The notes: a model not told the origin generated them from the letters alone. DNA of 19,205 bases from Chloroflexota bacterium (GCA_005880175.1 VBJR01000202.1:1-19205), one strand, 5' to 3'. Counted from the first letter of the stretch, positions 1 to 6,229 are shown. Made by a program: numbers and translations.

Positions 1-548
1 AGGGCCATACCGAGCGAGCTCGACGTCCCGGCCGGGGCGCCCGGCACGGGCGCGCTCCCGGTCCCCTGCGCGATGGTGACGGCGTCGACGATCCCACCCC
101 GCTCAGCCGCGCGCTCCTCCAGGCTCGCCCGAATGGCGCGTCTGACCCTCGGCAGCGTAGCTCCCAGCTCGTCCAGCACCCGCGCGGCAACACCCTCCGC
201 CTCGACCAGGAGAGCCACCAACATGTGTTCGGTGCCAACCTGCTCGGCGCCGGCGCTCGTCGCTTCCTGGAAGGCGAGCTCGGTGACCCGCTTCATCCTC
301 GAAGTCGGGATGATCCGCGGTGCCCGAGGCATTTCGACGCTGTCGAGGACCGTTGCGATCTGCGCCGTCATGCCTTCGTAGGTGACACCCAGGTCTCGCA
401 GCAGGTGGCCCGCGGCGCCATCGTCGCGAGCGAGCGCGAGCGCGAGGTGCTCGGTGCCGATGTACGGCTGGTTCGCCGCGCCGGCTTCGTCCTGCGCGCG
501 GGCCAGCGCCCGCCTGGCGCCGTCGGTGAACCTCTCGAACGGGTACAT
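1..548 (-). CDS. Clp N-terminal-domain protein (ClpC-like N-domain), 3' end beyond window
   Basis: The reading frame starts at an ATG whose first base is 548, preceded by a strong AGGAGG ribosome site, and stays open to the left edge, so at least 182 codons are visible and the C-terminus is missing. The protein begins MYPFERFTDGARRAL and has two Clp repeat units: IGTEHLALAL near residue 30 and VGTEHMLVALL near residue 105. These are hallmarks of the ClpA/ClpC N-domain, which binds substrates or adaptors for the Clp ATPase. After about residue 150 the sequence becomes a Pro/Ser/Gly/Ala-rich linker. Known family members are either full ClpC ATPases or stand-alone N-domain proteins; the low-complexity tail favours the stand-alone type, but the AAA modules, if any, would lie outside the window. 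No partner gene is adjacent. Confidence 0.85.
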   Translation of the reverse strand, partial: MYPFERFTDGARRALARAQDEAGAANQPYIGTEHLALALARDDGAAGHLLRDLGVTYEGMTAQIATVLDSVEMPRAPRIIPTSRMKRVTELAFQEATSAGAEQVGTEHMLVALLVEAEGVAARVLDELGATLPRVRRAIRASLEERAAERGGIVDAVTIAQGTGSAPVPGAPAGTSSSLGMA

Positions 549-855
549 GTCTCCACTTCCTCCTCGGCGTGAGGAAGGCCGCAAGCCCTCGCGGAGAACC
601 CTCGCCCGAGCGGCGGTGTACCGCTCTCCGGGGCGCATGCTCGCGCGCACGAGCCTCTTGAAGTTCCTCCGCCGTGGCACTGCAACACCTCCTCGAACCG
701 CACGGTTGGACCGTCCCCGGCGACGGCCGTGCGGCCGACGAGATGCTGTCAGAGCCTCCGGGAGGTCGTCACCTGTCCTTGGCCTCGGGCGCGGTCCTGC
801 CGGGAGGAACCGAGAGGCTGGGCGCGGAGCGGCGCCGCGCCTATCCTACCTTGGG

Positions 856-946
856 GACGCGCGAGCGCGCGTTGAGCATCGGGGAGGCAGTGCTCGGAGC
901 AGGCCATCCCGCAGACGTCAGCAGCCGGGAGCGGCTCGGTCGCTGA
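856..946 (+). pseudogene. possible TPR-repeat gene remnant
   Basis: In the frame that ends with TGA at 944-946 the last residues read RALSIGEAVLGAGHPADV followed by SSRERLG. This resembles the kinesin-light-chain-like TPR unit (RAL-I-E-xLGPDHPDVA-S-NNLG) common in large bacterial regulators. The upstream part of the same frame (GTG at 674) does not look like protein. I read it as the decayed end of a TPR-containing gene; a chance match in GC-rich DNA is the alternative. Confidence 0.25.
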
Positions 947-1015
947 TCCCGATCGGAGGACCCACCAACGACCTTCAGGCCGTCGGACCGGCTCGAGCCC
1001 CGGCGGTCGCGTCCA

Positions 1016-1153
1016 ATGACGCGTTCAGGGGCGCTGTTCGGCCGGCCGCTGGCCCCGCTCGCCAAGGCCTGGCGACTCGCCGACGACGTGACCGTCCACG
1101 ACAGCCCGGCGTGGGTCGGCGCTGGGCTGTACGTGGAACCGCCGGGAGCCTGA
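1016..1153 (+). CDS. small ORF or C-terminal gene remnant, unknown
   Basis: An ATG at 1016 opens a 45-codon frame ending in TGA at 1151-1153, three bases before the stop of the convergent hydrolase gene. The peptide (ending PAWVGAGLYVEPPGA) has a balanced, protein-like composition and mostly G/C third positions. There is no clear ribosome site. It could be the surviving C-terminus of a lost gene or chance. I do not recognise a family. Confidence 0.2.
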   Translation: MTRSGALFGRPLAPLAKAWRLADDVTVHDSPAWVGAGLYVEPPGA

Positions 1154-1156
1154 CCC

Positions 1157-2029
1157 TCAGCCTGCCGCCGAGCCGGCCAGCGCCAGCGGCCGCCACACCA
1201 GCCGGCCGTCCTCCTCCACGACGCGGCCGAGGCCGGGCTCCGGGAAGTGGTAGCCGACTACCACGACGTCCTCGGCCGTCAGGAGGTCGAGCAGCCGCCG
1301 GCGCGTGGCGGTCGCCTGCTCCGCGTCGCCGTCGAGCGCCATGGCGTGGCCGGGCTCGGCGAGCTGGAGCGGGTGGACGAACGCGTCGCCCAGCACGACG
1401 AGGCGCTGCCCGCCAGCCTCGATGACGAGGCTGGTGTGGCCGGGCGAGTGGCCGAACGTCTCCAGCACGGTGACGCCCGGCGCGACCGTGGCGCCCCCCG
1501 TGACCAGGTCGAGGACACCGAGCCCGGACAGCGGCAGCACGTTGGCCCGGAGGACCTCCGCCTGCTCGGGCTGCGCCTGCGCGAACGCCGACCAGTGCCG
1601 CCACTCCGCCTCGTGCGTCAGGTAGCGGGCGTTCGGGAACATCGGCGCCGGCGGGGCCGCGTCGGGGCGCACGTTCCAGCCGACGTGGTCCTGGTGCAGG
1701 TGCGTCAGGTAGACGGTGTCGATCGACTCCGGCGCGATGCCCGCCTCCTCCAGTTTCGCGGGCAGGGAACCCGACATGCCGAACTGGCGGGCCAGGCCGA
1801 CGTTCCCGGGGCCGATGCCGGTGTCGATCAGGAGGATGCCGTCCCGGCCCCGGACGACCAGCGTGCCGAGCCTGGTGCGCATCTGGTCGCCCAGGAACAT
1901 GTCCGGATAGAGCCGGCGGTACAGCGCCCACTCCGTCGCGGAGACCGTGGGGAAGCGCTCGGACAGGGACCCCGGCAGCGGCAACACGAGGTCGGTGACC
2001 GGGACCAGCTCCAGGTCCGCGAAGGTCAT
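1157..2029 (-). CDS. metallo-beta-lactamase-fold hydrolase
   Basis: A 290-residue MBL-fold enzyme of the single-domain, quorum-quenching-lactonase/glyoxalase-II-like type, probably a cytoplasmic zinc hydrolase of unknown substrate. The metal site is complete: THLHQDH gives His110, His112, Asp114 and His115; GHSPGHTS gives His198; GDAF gives Asp215; and GYHFP gives His261. ATG at 2029 is preferred because an in-frame ATG at 2077 would swallow the AT-rich palindrome that should carry regulation. Neither start has a strong ribosome site. The gene is divergent from the marR-type gene at 2100, a usual arrangement for a regulator and its target, so control by that protein is likely. Lactonase activity is inference from the fold only. 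Confidence 0.85.
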   Translation of the reverse strand: MTFADLELVPVTDLVLPLPGSLSERFPTVSATEWALYRRLYPDMFLGDQMRTRLGTLVVRGRDGILLIDTGIGPGNVGLARQFGMSGSLPAKLEEAGIAPESIDTVYLTHLHQDHVGWNVRPDAAPPAPMFPNARYLTHEAEWRHWSAFAQAQPEQAEVLRANVLPLSGLGVLDLVTGGATVAPGVTVLETFGHSPGHTSLVIEAGGQRLVVLGDAFVHPLQLAEPGHAMALDGDAEQATATRRRLLDLLTAEDVVVVGYHFPEPGLGRVVEEDGRLVWRPLALAGSAAG

Positions 2030-2048
2030 GAAATCGCTGAACGATTCA

Positions 2049-2080
2049 TTGTTATAACGCTTCACGAACAGAATCATACT
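2049..2080. promoter_or_regulatory. divergent promoter/operator region with GTTATAAC palindrome
   Basis: Between the divergent hydrolase and MarR genes is the only AT-rich patch nearby. It contains a perfect 8-bp palindrome GTTATAAC at 2051-2058, flanked by TTCAT (2045-2049) and TTCAC (2061-2065). TATAAC and CATACT are plausible -10 boxes, on either strand and on the plus strand respectively. MarR proteins bind short palindromes in such positions, so this is a candidate operator; spacing to -35 boxes is poor. Confidence 0.4.
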
Positions 2081-2099
2081 CCGGCCGTAGGATGCAGGC

Positions 2100-2537
2100 A
2101 TGCCCCTCGAGCGGCGGTTCACGGTCCAGGTCCACCGGCTGGGCTCCGTGGTGATGGACCGGTTCGCCGAGCGCCTGCTCGTGCTGGGCCTGCGGCCGCA
2201 GGACTTCAAGGTGCTGGCCGTCCTGGCCTCCCGCGAGATCGCCTCCCAGCAGGACCTGGGCCGGATCCTCCAGCAGGCGCCAAGCGGCATCGTGCCCATC
2301 CTGGACGGCCTGGAGCGCGCCGGGGCGGTGCGCCGGACGCGGGGCGACGTGGACCGCCGGCACAACGTGCTGGCGCTGACGGCGCGCGGCCGCGAGCTGC
2401 TGGCCGAGGCGGACCGCGTGGCGGCGGAGCTGGACGAGGAGCTGTGCGCCTCGCTGGAGCCGGCCGAACGGGCCCTGCTGACCGACCTCCTGGCCCGGGT
2501 GTCGCGGCAGGCGGGCGTGCCGACGCTGCCGGAGTGA
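2100..2537 (+). CDS. MarR-family transcriptional regulator
   Basis: A 145-residue winged-helix protein. The N-terminal helix (residues 1-35) is followed by a recognition segment around residues 45-75 (SREIASQQDLGRILQQAPSG, then VPILDGLERAGAV). Next is the wing RRTRGDVDRRHNVLALTARG near residues 80-100, where DxRxNxLxLTxxG is the MarR wing signature, and a C-terminal dimerisation helix. It begins at ATG 2100, close to the candidate promoter, so the transcript leader is very short. MarR proteins are usually ligand- or redox-responsive repressors of a divergent gene; here that is the MBL-fold hydrolase. No cysteine in the sensor helix suggests small-ligand rather than OhrR-type peroxide sensing, but that is weak. 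Confidence 0.85.
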   Translation: MPLERRFTVQVHRLGSVVMDRFAERLLVLGLRPQDFKVLAVLASREIASQQDLGRILQQAPSGIVPILDGLERAGAVRRTRGDVDRRHNVLALTARGRELLAEADRVAAELDEELCASLEPAERALLTDLLARVSRQAGVPTLPE

Positions 2538-2843
2538 CGGGCGAAGGCGGCGTCGGTCGGCCGTCGAGGGAGCCGGCCGTACACGACCGCTTGGGCTCGG
2601 GAATCCTCAGCCCGTTCCGGGCGCCGTCCCCCGTCGGCCCTTGACCTGACTGCGCTGCTCGCGGAGCGGTTCAAGGGTCGGCTGCGGTTCGCGCCGGGCG
2701 GAGGAATGGGGTGAGCCAGCGGAGCAATCGAGCCGAAGAACAGCAAGGCGCCGCGTCTCGACCAGCTGCTGTCAAAGGTGGCTGCCCGGGCATCGCCGTG
2801 ATCGTGCGCTGCGCTCGGGGGCGGCAGGCCCGCCCGGGCGGAG
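2538..2843. other. intergenic region, possible primase remnant
   Basis: There is no intact gene. On the plus strand the frame ending with TGA at 2712-2714 reads LDLTALLAERFKGRLRFAPG. This resembles the opening of phage/plasmid D5/P4-type primases (an AERFxGRLRY-type segment) but stops at once. A GC palindrome near 2830-2842 (CGCCCGGGCG core) lies just past the end of the leftward repeat-protein gene and could end its transcript, although no T-run follows. Confidence 0.25.
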
Positions 2844-3665
2844 TCACGCCAGGAGCTCGTCGAGCACCCGAGCTTTCTCGGGGGCGAGGGCGCTGCGGAC
2901 CTCGCGAAGGCCCTGGATCAGCCGTTCGCGGCGACCGGCGATGATCGTGGCCGCGATCGCGCCGAACAGGTCTTTCAGCTCGGTGTCGCGCAGGAACTCG
3001 AGCACGAAGCCCTCGAACCGCTCGGCCTCCGGGGCGGCCAGCAGCAGGTCGAACAGCCCAAGGAGCACCACCTCGTCCCGGCTGCCGCCCATCCGTCCAA
3101 CCAGATCCAGGACGATGCTGGTGGGCGCGACACTCATCGCGCGCAGCGCCTCCGCCACAGGCTCAGGCGCCTTCGGGCCGGCGCTGGCGAGCCAGCCGTA
3201 GAGGGCCGCGAGCTGATCCTGAGCGGCCAGCACACGCACGGCGGTGAGGGCCGGTTCGCCGGACATCGACGGAGTCAGCGGGTCGGGATCGGCGATGAGC
3301 CGGGCCGCGTGGAACCCGGCCAGCCGCTCGTCGAGCTGGGCCAGCGTAACCAGTGCGGCGCCGCGCAGCCCGCCGGCAACCTCTTGCGGGCCGGGCGGCA
3401 GGTATTCGTGCACAGCGGTCGCGCCTTCGAGCATCCCGACGTCCTCGGGCAGAGCGACTGTCTGGAGCGCACGCAGGAGCGCGGCCCGAACGTGAGCGCC
3501 GGGGTCGCGGCGTGTGGGCTCGGCGGCCAGCCGCTCGTAGTGGGCGAGCGCGGTGGCCCGCAGCTCCGGTTCGCCCGGGGACAGCAGGCCGACGGCAGCC
3601 TCCACCGCCTCCGGCGTCCGGGCTGACCTCAGCATCCCGAGCGCCCGATCTCGCATGGTGTTCAC
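2844..3665 (-). CDS. alpha-helical (HEAT-like) repeat protein, unknown function
   Basis: A 273-residue soluble protein with no signal peptide or membrane segment. It is built of paired helices rich in Ala and Leu (for example LSPGEPELRATALAHYERL near residues 28-46 and a run of similar 35-40 residue units), as in HEAT/armadillo-type scaffolds. A GTG at 3665 gives MNTMRDRALG; an ATG three codons later is equally possible, and no good ribosome site distinguishes them. The gene stands alone and is divergent from the SUKH gene. I cannot assign a function. HEAT-like scaffolds usually mediate protein-protein contacts. Confidence 0.6.
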   Translation of the reverse strand: MNTMRDRALGMLRSARTPEAVEAAVGLLSPGEPELRATALAHYERLAAEPTRRDPGAHVRAALLRALQTVALPEDVGMLEGATAVHEYLPPGPQEVAGGLRGAALVTLAQLDERLAGFHAARLIADPDPLTPSMSGEPALTAVRVLAAQDQLAALYGWLASAGPKAPEPVAEALRAMSVAPTSIVLDLVGRMGGSRDEVVLLGLFDLLLAAPEAERFEGFVLEFLRDTELKDLFGAIAATIIAGRRERLIQGLREVRSALAPEKARVLDELLA

Positions 3666-3910
3666 GGAATCATGTCGCCGCGTCGCCGCGGCTTCGGTCC
3701 CGGTCGGCCGGCCCGCCGACCCGGCCGTCCATGGCCAACGTGGTACAAGCGGCGCTGGCGATGCTCGCGGTCCTTCTGCTCATCGTCGCCGCCGTCGCGA
3801 CGGCGGCGGCCGGCGTCCTCGCGGGTGGTTGGCCCCCTGAGGCGAGCAGGGCGCAGATCGACGGCCAGCGTTTTCGGGCCGGGGACCGGGAAAAGCTACT
3901 GTGGGGCAGC
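3666..3910. other. divergent intergenic region, possibly coding for a membrane leader
   Basis: The gap between the repeat protein and the SUKH gene contains an in-frame ATG at 3731 whose translation begins with about 22 hydrophobic residues (ALAMLAVLLLIVAAVATAAA) and runs without a stop into the SUKH frame. There is no ribosome site before 3731. TACTGT at 3897-3902, eight bases before the SUKH ATG, fits a -10 box of a leaderless transcript. Confidence 0.35.
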
Positions 3911-4420
3911 ATGGATCACGTCGACGACCTGGTATCCCGAATCGCCAGCAAGGCCAGGGCCCAGGGCCCCCTGCCCGACGTGGTGACACTCGAGCAACTG
4001 GGCCGCGCCGAGCGGATTCTCGGGTTCGGCCTGCCACGGCTGCTGGCCGCGCTCTACACTTCCGTCGCTGACGGCGGGTTCGGTCCAGGTACCGAAATCG
4101 ACATTCCTGAATACAACGTCGCGATCCTGCATCCGCTCGACCGAATGGTGAGCATGTACCACGAGAACCGGCGGTCCCATCCCGCCATGCCCTACCAGCC
4201 GTGGCCGGCAGGTGTCGTGCCCATGCTGAACTGGGGCGGCTTCGCCGAGGCCGCGGTCGATTGCATGAGCCAGGACGGAACGGTGCTCCTCTACGAGGCC
4301 GATGTGGAGACAGTTGCTCCAGATCGGGCCTGGAAGGTCGACGCCCGGAGCCTGGCGGCCTGGTGGCGGGCATGGCTCGACGGGACAAGATCGAAACCAA
4401 CCGAGATCTGGCACAGGTGA
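3911..4420 (+). CDS. SMI1/KNR4 (SUKH) family protein
   Basis: A 169-residue protein with the SUKH fold. LEQLGRAERILGFGLPRLL (about residues 34-52) is followed by LYTSVADGGFGPG, matching the xxLYxxxGNGGFGPG signature. Later come WPAGVVPMLNWGG near residue 97 and a CMSQDGTVLLYEAD strand, equivalent to the WGCG..CVD segment. Bacterial SUKH proteins often act as immunity proteins to contact-dependent or polymorphic toxins, but no toxin gene is visible beside it, so this could be an orphan. ATG 3911 is chosen because the domain begins right after it and a TACTGT -10 box sits eight bases upstream; the frame is open back to 3731, giving a possible longer form. Confidence 0.75.
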   Translation: MDHVDDLVSRIASKARAQGPLPDVVTLEQLGRAERILGFGLPRLLAALYTSVADGGFGPGTEIDIPEYNVAILHPLDRMVSMYHENRRSHPAMPYQPWPAGVVPMLNWGGFAEAAVDCMSQDGTVLLYEADVETVAPDRAWKVDARSLAAWWRAWLDGTRSKPTEIWHR

Positions 4421-4515
4421 GATCGTCCACCATTCACTCCGTGACCGGGCCGATCAGAGGGAACTGCGAAAGTCCACCACGACTCGATTCGTCCAAACTC
4501 GTCTCCCGTCGCCAC

Positions 4516-4605
4516 CGCCGACGCTGGACAGTCGAGGAGCTGCGCGCGTTCCCGGGCTTCGTGAAGGATCACCGGGACCTCCGCGCTGGTGGACAGAATC
4601 CGTGA
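4516..4605 (+). pseudogene. tyrosine integrase remnant next to the element's left end
   Basis: In the frame ending with TGA at 4603-4605 the translation reads RRRWTVEELRAFPGFVKDH, then RDLRAG. This closely follows the linker/catalytic-domain opening of phage-type tyrosine integrases (W-T-x-E-x-L-R-A-F-L-x-x-V-x-D-x-R-L-Y-A). The catalytic residues that should follow are absent and no start is present, so only about 30 codons survive. It lies 60 bases outside the left attachment repeat and is most simply the trace of an earlier element at the same tRNA-Asn site. Confidence 0.5.
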
Positions 4606-4664
4606 TCTCGCTGTGATCCCGCTGCCCGACCGGGCCGATTCAGAGCATGAGGAACCCGCCGACT

Positions 4665-4723
4665 CGAGTTCAAAATCTGGCTCCGGAGCACGGATTCGAA
4701 CCGTGAACCTTGCGGTTAACAGC
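4665..4723. repeat. left attachment repeat (displaced 3' half of tRNA-Asn)
   Basis: This segment matches 8220-8278 at 58 of 59 positions (t4676 versus g8231). It contains the tRNA 3' CCA, acceptor strand, T arm and the 3' side of the anticodon arm, but the sequence diverges at 4724 inside the anticodon loop, so no tRNA can be made from it. It is the original chromosomal 3' end left behind by integration. Confidence 0.9.
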
Positions 4724-5060
4724 ACTGGCGGTCTGCCGATCGGAACGAGCGGCGACGAGTTCGCGCGCTGTCGCTGGAGTGGACTGCGTGCCGCTGTGTC
4801 CACGCTGTTCGGGGTACGCGCGGGGGTACATGGAAAGCCAGGGCTGCCGTATAGCAGCGTTTAAACGTGCTGGTCGGTGGCCAAGACGTACGCATGTTCG
4901 ACCCGGAGGGATATGGCCGTCCCCCCGGTCACTGGTCACCGTGAGGTCGGTGGCGCGCTGTCAAGGCTCGCCGTGGCGACGGCGAAGCCGCTTGGCCTTG
5001 ACGGTGGGGCATCGATCTCACAGCATGTCCGCTTGCGGGGGGACGAGTAAGGCGAGTCGT
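4724..5060. other. left end of the element, palindromic sites, no gene
   Basis: I find no protein-like frame. Two structures stand out. At 4853-4871 a palindrome has core CGTTTAAACG with flanking AGCA and TGCT arms and one extra G. At 4960-5002 an inverted repeat GTCAAGGC/GCCTTGAC encloses a second one, TCGCCG/CGGCGA. TCAC repeats lie at 4929-4940. The position suggests protein-binding sites (integrase arm, origin or mobilisation region) or, for the second structure, the end of the leftward Nudix transcript. Confidence 0.4.
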
Positions 5061-5423
5061 CTACCGCTGGTCTGCCCGTGTCTCGGTGGGCGCCATCGTC
5101 CGTTCTAGGTACTCCAGCACGGGCGGGAAGATGCCGCCCGTCAGCGTGGACCACCGCTCCTTCACGGTGTCGAGGTCTGCCCACTCGATGGCAGCGATCT
5201 CCTCGTGGTCGATCAGTACCGGGTCGCCAGCCACGACACGGCACGCGAGGTAGATGAGGTGGCGGCCCGTCGCGGGGTGGTCGCGCTCGCCCAAGCGCTG
5301 CTCCACTTCGATCGTCATCCCCACCTCTTCGAGCACCTCGCGAACGGCGGTCTGCTCAGGGGTCTCGCCTGGCTCGATGTTGCCGGATGGTCCCGCCCAT
5401 TCGAGCGTTGTAGCAGGCTGCAA
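5061..5423 (-). CDS. Nudix hydrolase, N-terminally truncated
   Basis: About 120 residues from TTG 5423. The Nudix box is complete: Gly14, Glu20, Arg28-Glu29, Glu32-Glu33 and Gly35 in GNIEPGETPEQTAVREVLEE followed by VGM. Nudix enzymes cleave nucleoside diphosphate derivatives using a divalent metal held by this motif. The N-terminal beta strands that normally precede the LEWAGPSG segment (about 25-30 residues) are missing. The upstream neighbour overlaps by 68 bases in another frame and ends with KKLPVAA, which resembles the usual start of a Nudix fold. So this is probably the C-terminal part of a broken HTH-Nudix fusion rather than a free-standing gene. HTH and Nudix genes are known accessory genes in actinobacterial integrative elements. 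Confidence 0.7.
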   Translation of the reverse strand: MQPATTLEWAGPSGNIEPGETPEQTAVREVLEEVGMTIEVEQRLGERDHPATGRHLIYLACRVVAGDPVLIDHEEIAAIEWADLDTVKERWSTLTGGIFPPVLEYLERTMAPTETRADQR

Positions 5424-5688
5424 CGGGCAGCTTCTTCCTCGGCTCTCCTGGTGAGTTGCTGTCCGTGGTGCTCGTGATCTCTTCTCCGACGTGGGTCGTG
5501 GGCTGAACCCTGGGCTGGAAGCCCAGGAGCGGCGTCAACGCGTCCCGGTCGATCCAGGTGCGGCGGTCGCCAGCGCGCTTGTAGGTCGTCAGATTGTGAC
5601 GCTTGGCGAGCCGCAGCAGCGTCGTTCGATGGATGCCGAACTCCTTTGCCAATTCGTCCATTGGGCCAAGGTTCATGACACTACCCAT
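5356..5688 (-). CDS. small helix-turn-helix protein, possible N-part of a split HTH-Nudix protein
   Basis: A 110-residue frame from ATG 5688 (ATG 5676, MNLGPMDEL, is an alternative). Residues 9-35 form a helix-turn-helix (MDELAKEFGIHRTTLLRLAK), followed by TYKRAGDRRTWIDRDAL. This is the arrangement of excisionase/MerR-like DNA-binding domains in which the last strand reads -R-x-W-I-D-R-D-A-L. After residue 60 the chain is a polar linker, then KKLPVAA, after which the frame leaves the Nudix coding sequence. It is likely a regulator of the element. A copy of GTAACACAG lies 6 bases upstream of its start codon, which suggests autoregulation. Confidence 0.6.
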   Translation of the reverse strand: MGSVMNLGPMDELAKEFGIHRTTLLRLAKRHNLTTYKRAGDRRTWIDRDALTPLLGFQPRVQPTTHVGEEITSTTDSNSPGEPRKKLPVAACYNARMGGTIRQHRARRDP

Positions 5689-5694
5689 AGCATA

Positions 5695-5703
5695 GTAACA
5701 CAG
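5695..5703 (+). promoter_or_regulatory. GTAACACAG site in front of the HTH gene
   Basis: This nonamer occurs three times in the element and always in the same orientation: here, at 6134-6142 and at 6213-6221. Here it lies a few bases upstream of the HTH start. It may be the binding site of the HTH protein or of the excisionase. Confidence 0.35.
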
Positions 5704-5758
5704 AGTGTAGCAGCGCAGCCGCAACTGTGCGCCAATCTTCGCGAACCGGCTCGATCTC

Positions 5759-5787
5759 TGGACAAACAGAGCGAACTGTGCTAAGCT
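5759..5787 (+). promoter_or_regulatory. promoter of the rightward xis-int operon with overlapping operator
   Basis: TGGACA (5759-5764), a 17-base spacer and TAAGCT (5782-5787) form a good sigma-70-type promoter pointing toward the small genes, xis and int. A perfect inverted repeat, CTGTGCT (5776-5782) and AGCACAG (5789-5795) with six bases between, overlaps the -10 box, so a dimeric repressor bound there would block transcription. The element's own HTH protein is the obvious candidate. Confidence 0.55.
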
Positions 5788-6118
5788 GAGCACAGCGATG
5801 CAGAGGACCACAGCGCACCAGGAGACGATGCGGATGGGGAACAGCGACGGCTCGCCGTCCGTCCCGGTGCCGAGCGGTGGCGCTGGTGGCTGCGATCCCG
5901 GGCCGCTGAGTCGTCAGGTGGTCCAGCCGAGCGAGCGGCCGAAGGTCGTTCTCGCTCACGTTCGCCTCGCGTCGGATGGGTCCGTCCTGAACGTCCCGTC
6001 TGATCCCGTGGACGAACAGCCGACTCTGCGGCCGTTCGAGGTCGGTTGCCCGGTTGACGGGATGGACCGGGACGGGCGGCGGGACTCACGGTCTGCGCTC
6101 GTCTTGACCGGTGGAGCC

Positions 6119-6150
6119 GTAGGGCACGGATGCGTAACACAGTGCCCTAC
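6119..6150 (+). repeat. hairpin 1 of a covarying pair
   Basis: Perfect 9-bp inverted repeat GTAGGGCAC (6119-6127) and GTGCCCTAC (6142-6150) around a 14-base loop, GGATGCGTAACACA. The loop ends in the same GCGTAACACA as hairpin 2, while the stem bases differ and remain paired. It lies in the leader of the xis-int operon. Confidence 0.75.
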
Positions 6151-6196
6151 AAGTGCAGCGGAAAGGGGTCGCGGGCGCGTGCACGAGACACCGCCC

Positions 6197-6229
6197 GGAG
6201 GGTGCGGGACGCGTAACACAGCACCCTCC
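6197..6229 (+). repeat. hairpin 2 of a covarying pair
   Basis: Perfect 9-bp inverted repeat GGAGGGTGC (6197-6205) and GCACCCTCC (6221-6229) around a 15-base loop, GGGACGCGTAACACA. The common loop motif lies 79 bases after that of hairpin 1, and both stems are followed by AAGT. Downstream, a GGGAGGT ribosome site opens the gene at 6275. Confidence 0.75.

Larger units (their letters stand above)
549..1156. other. intergenic region with probable gene remnants
   Basis: About 600 bases separate the starting Clp-domain gene from the end of the hydrolase gene. I see no complete gene. The stretch is very GC-rich and open in several frames by composition alone. Two pieces on the plus strand look like decayed coding sequence and are listed separately: a TPR-like piece ending at 946 and a 45-codon frame ending at 1153. 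The promoter of the Clp-domain gene must lie in the left part, but I cannot pick out a convincing -35/-10 pair. Confidence 0.4.

Noticed and set aside
382..1425. Long plus-strand open frame of 347 codons
   Set aside because: It is Arg/Pro/Ala-rich, antisense to the Clp-domain gene and the hydrolase, and has no domain; GC-rich shadow.
1247..2644. Long plus-strand open frame opposite the hydrolase
   Set aside because: Mirror of the MBL gene's codon structure; the other strand carries the full metal-binding motif set.
4678..4723. Left half-tRNA as a tRNA gene
   Set aside because: It lacks the 5' acceptor strand, D arm and half the anticodon arm; it is an attachment remnant.
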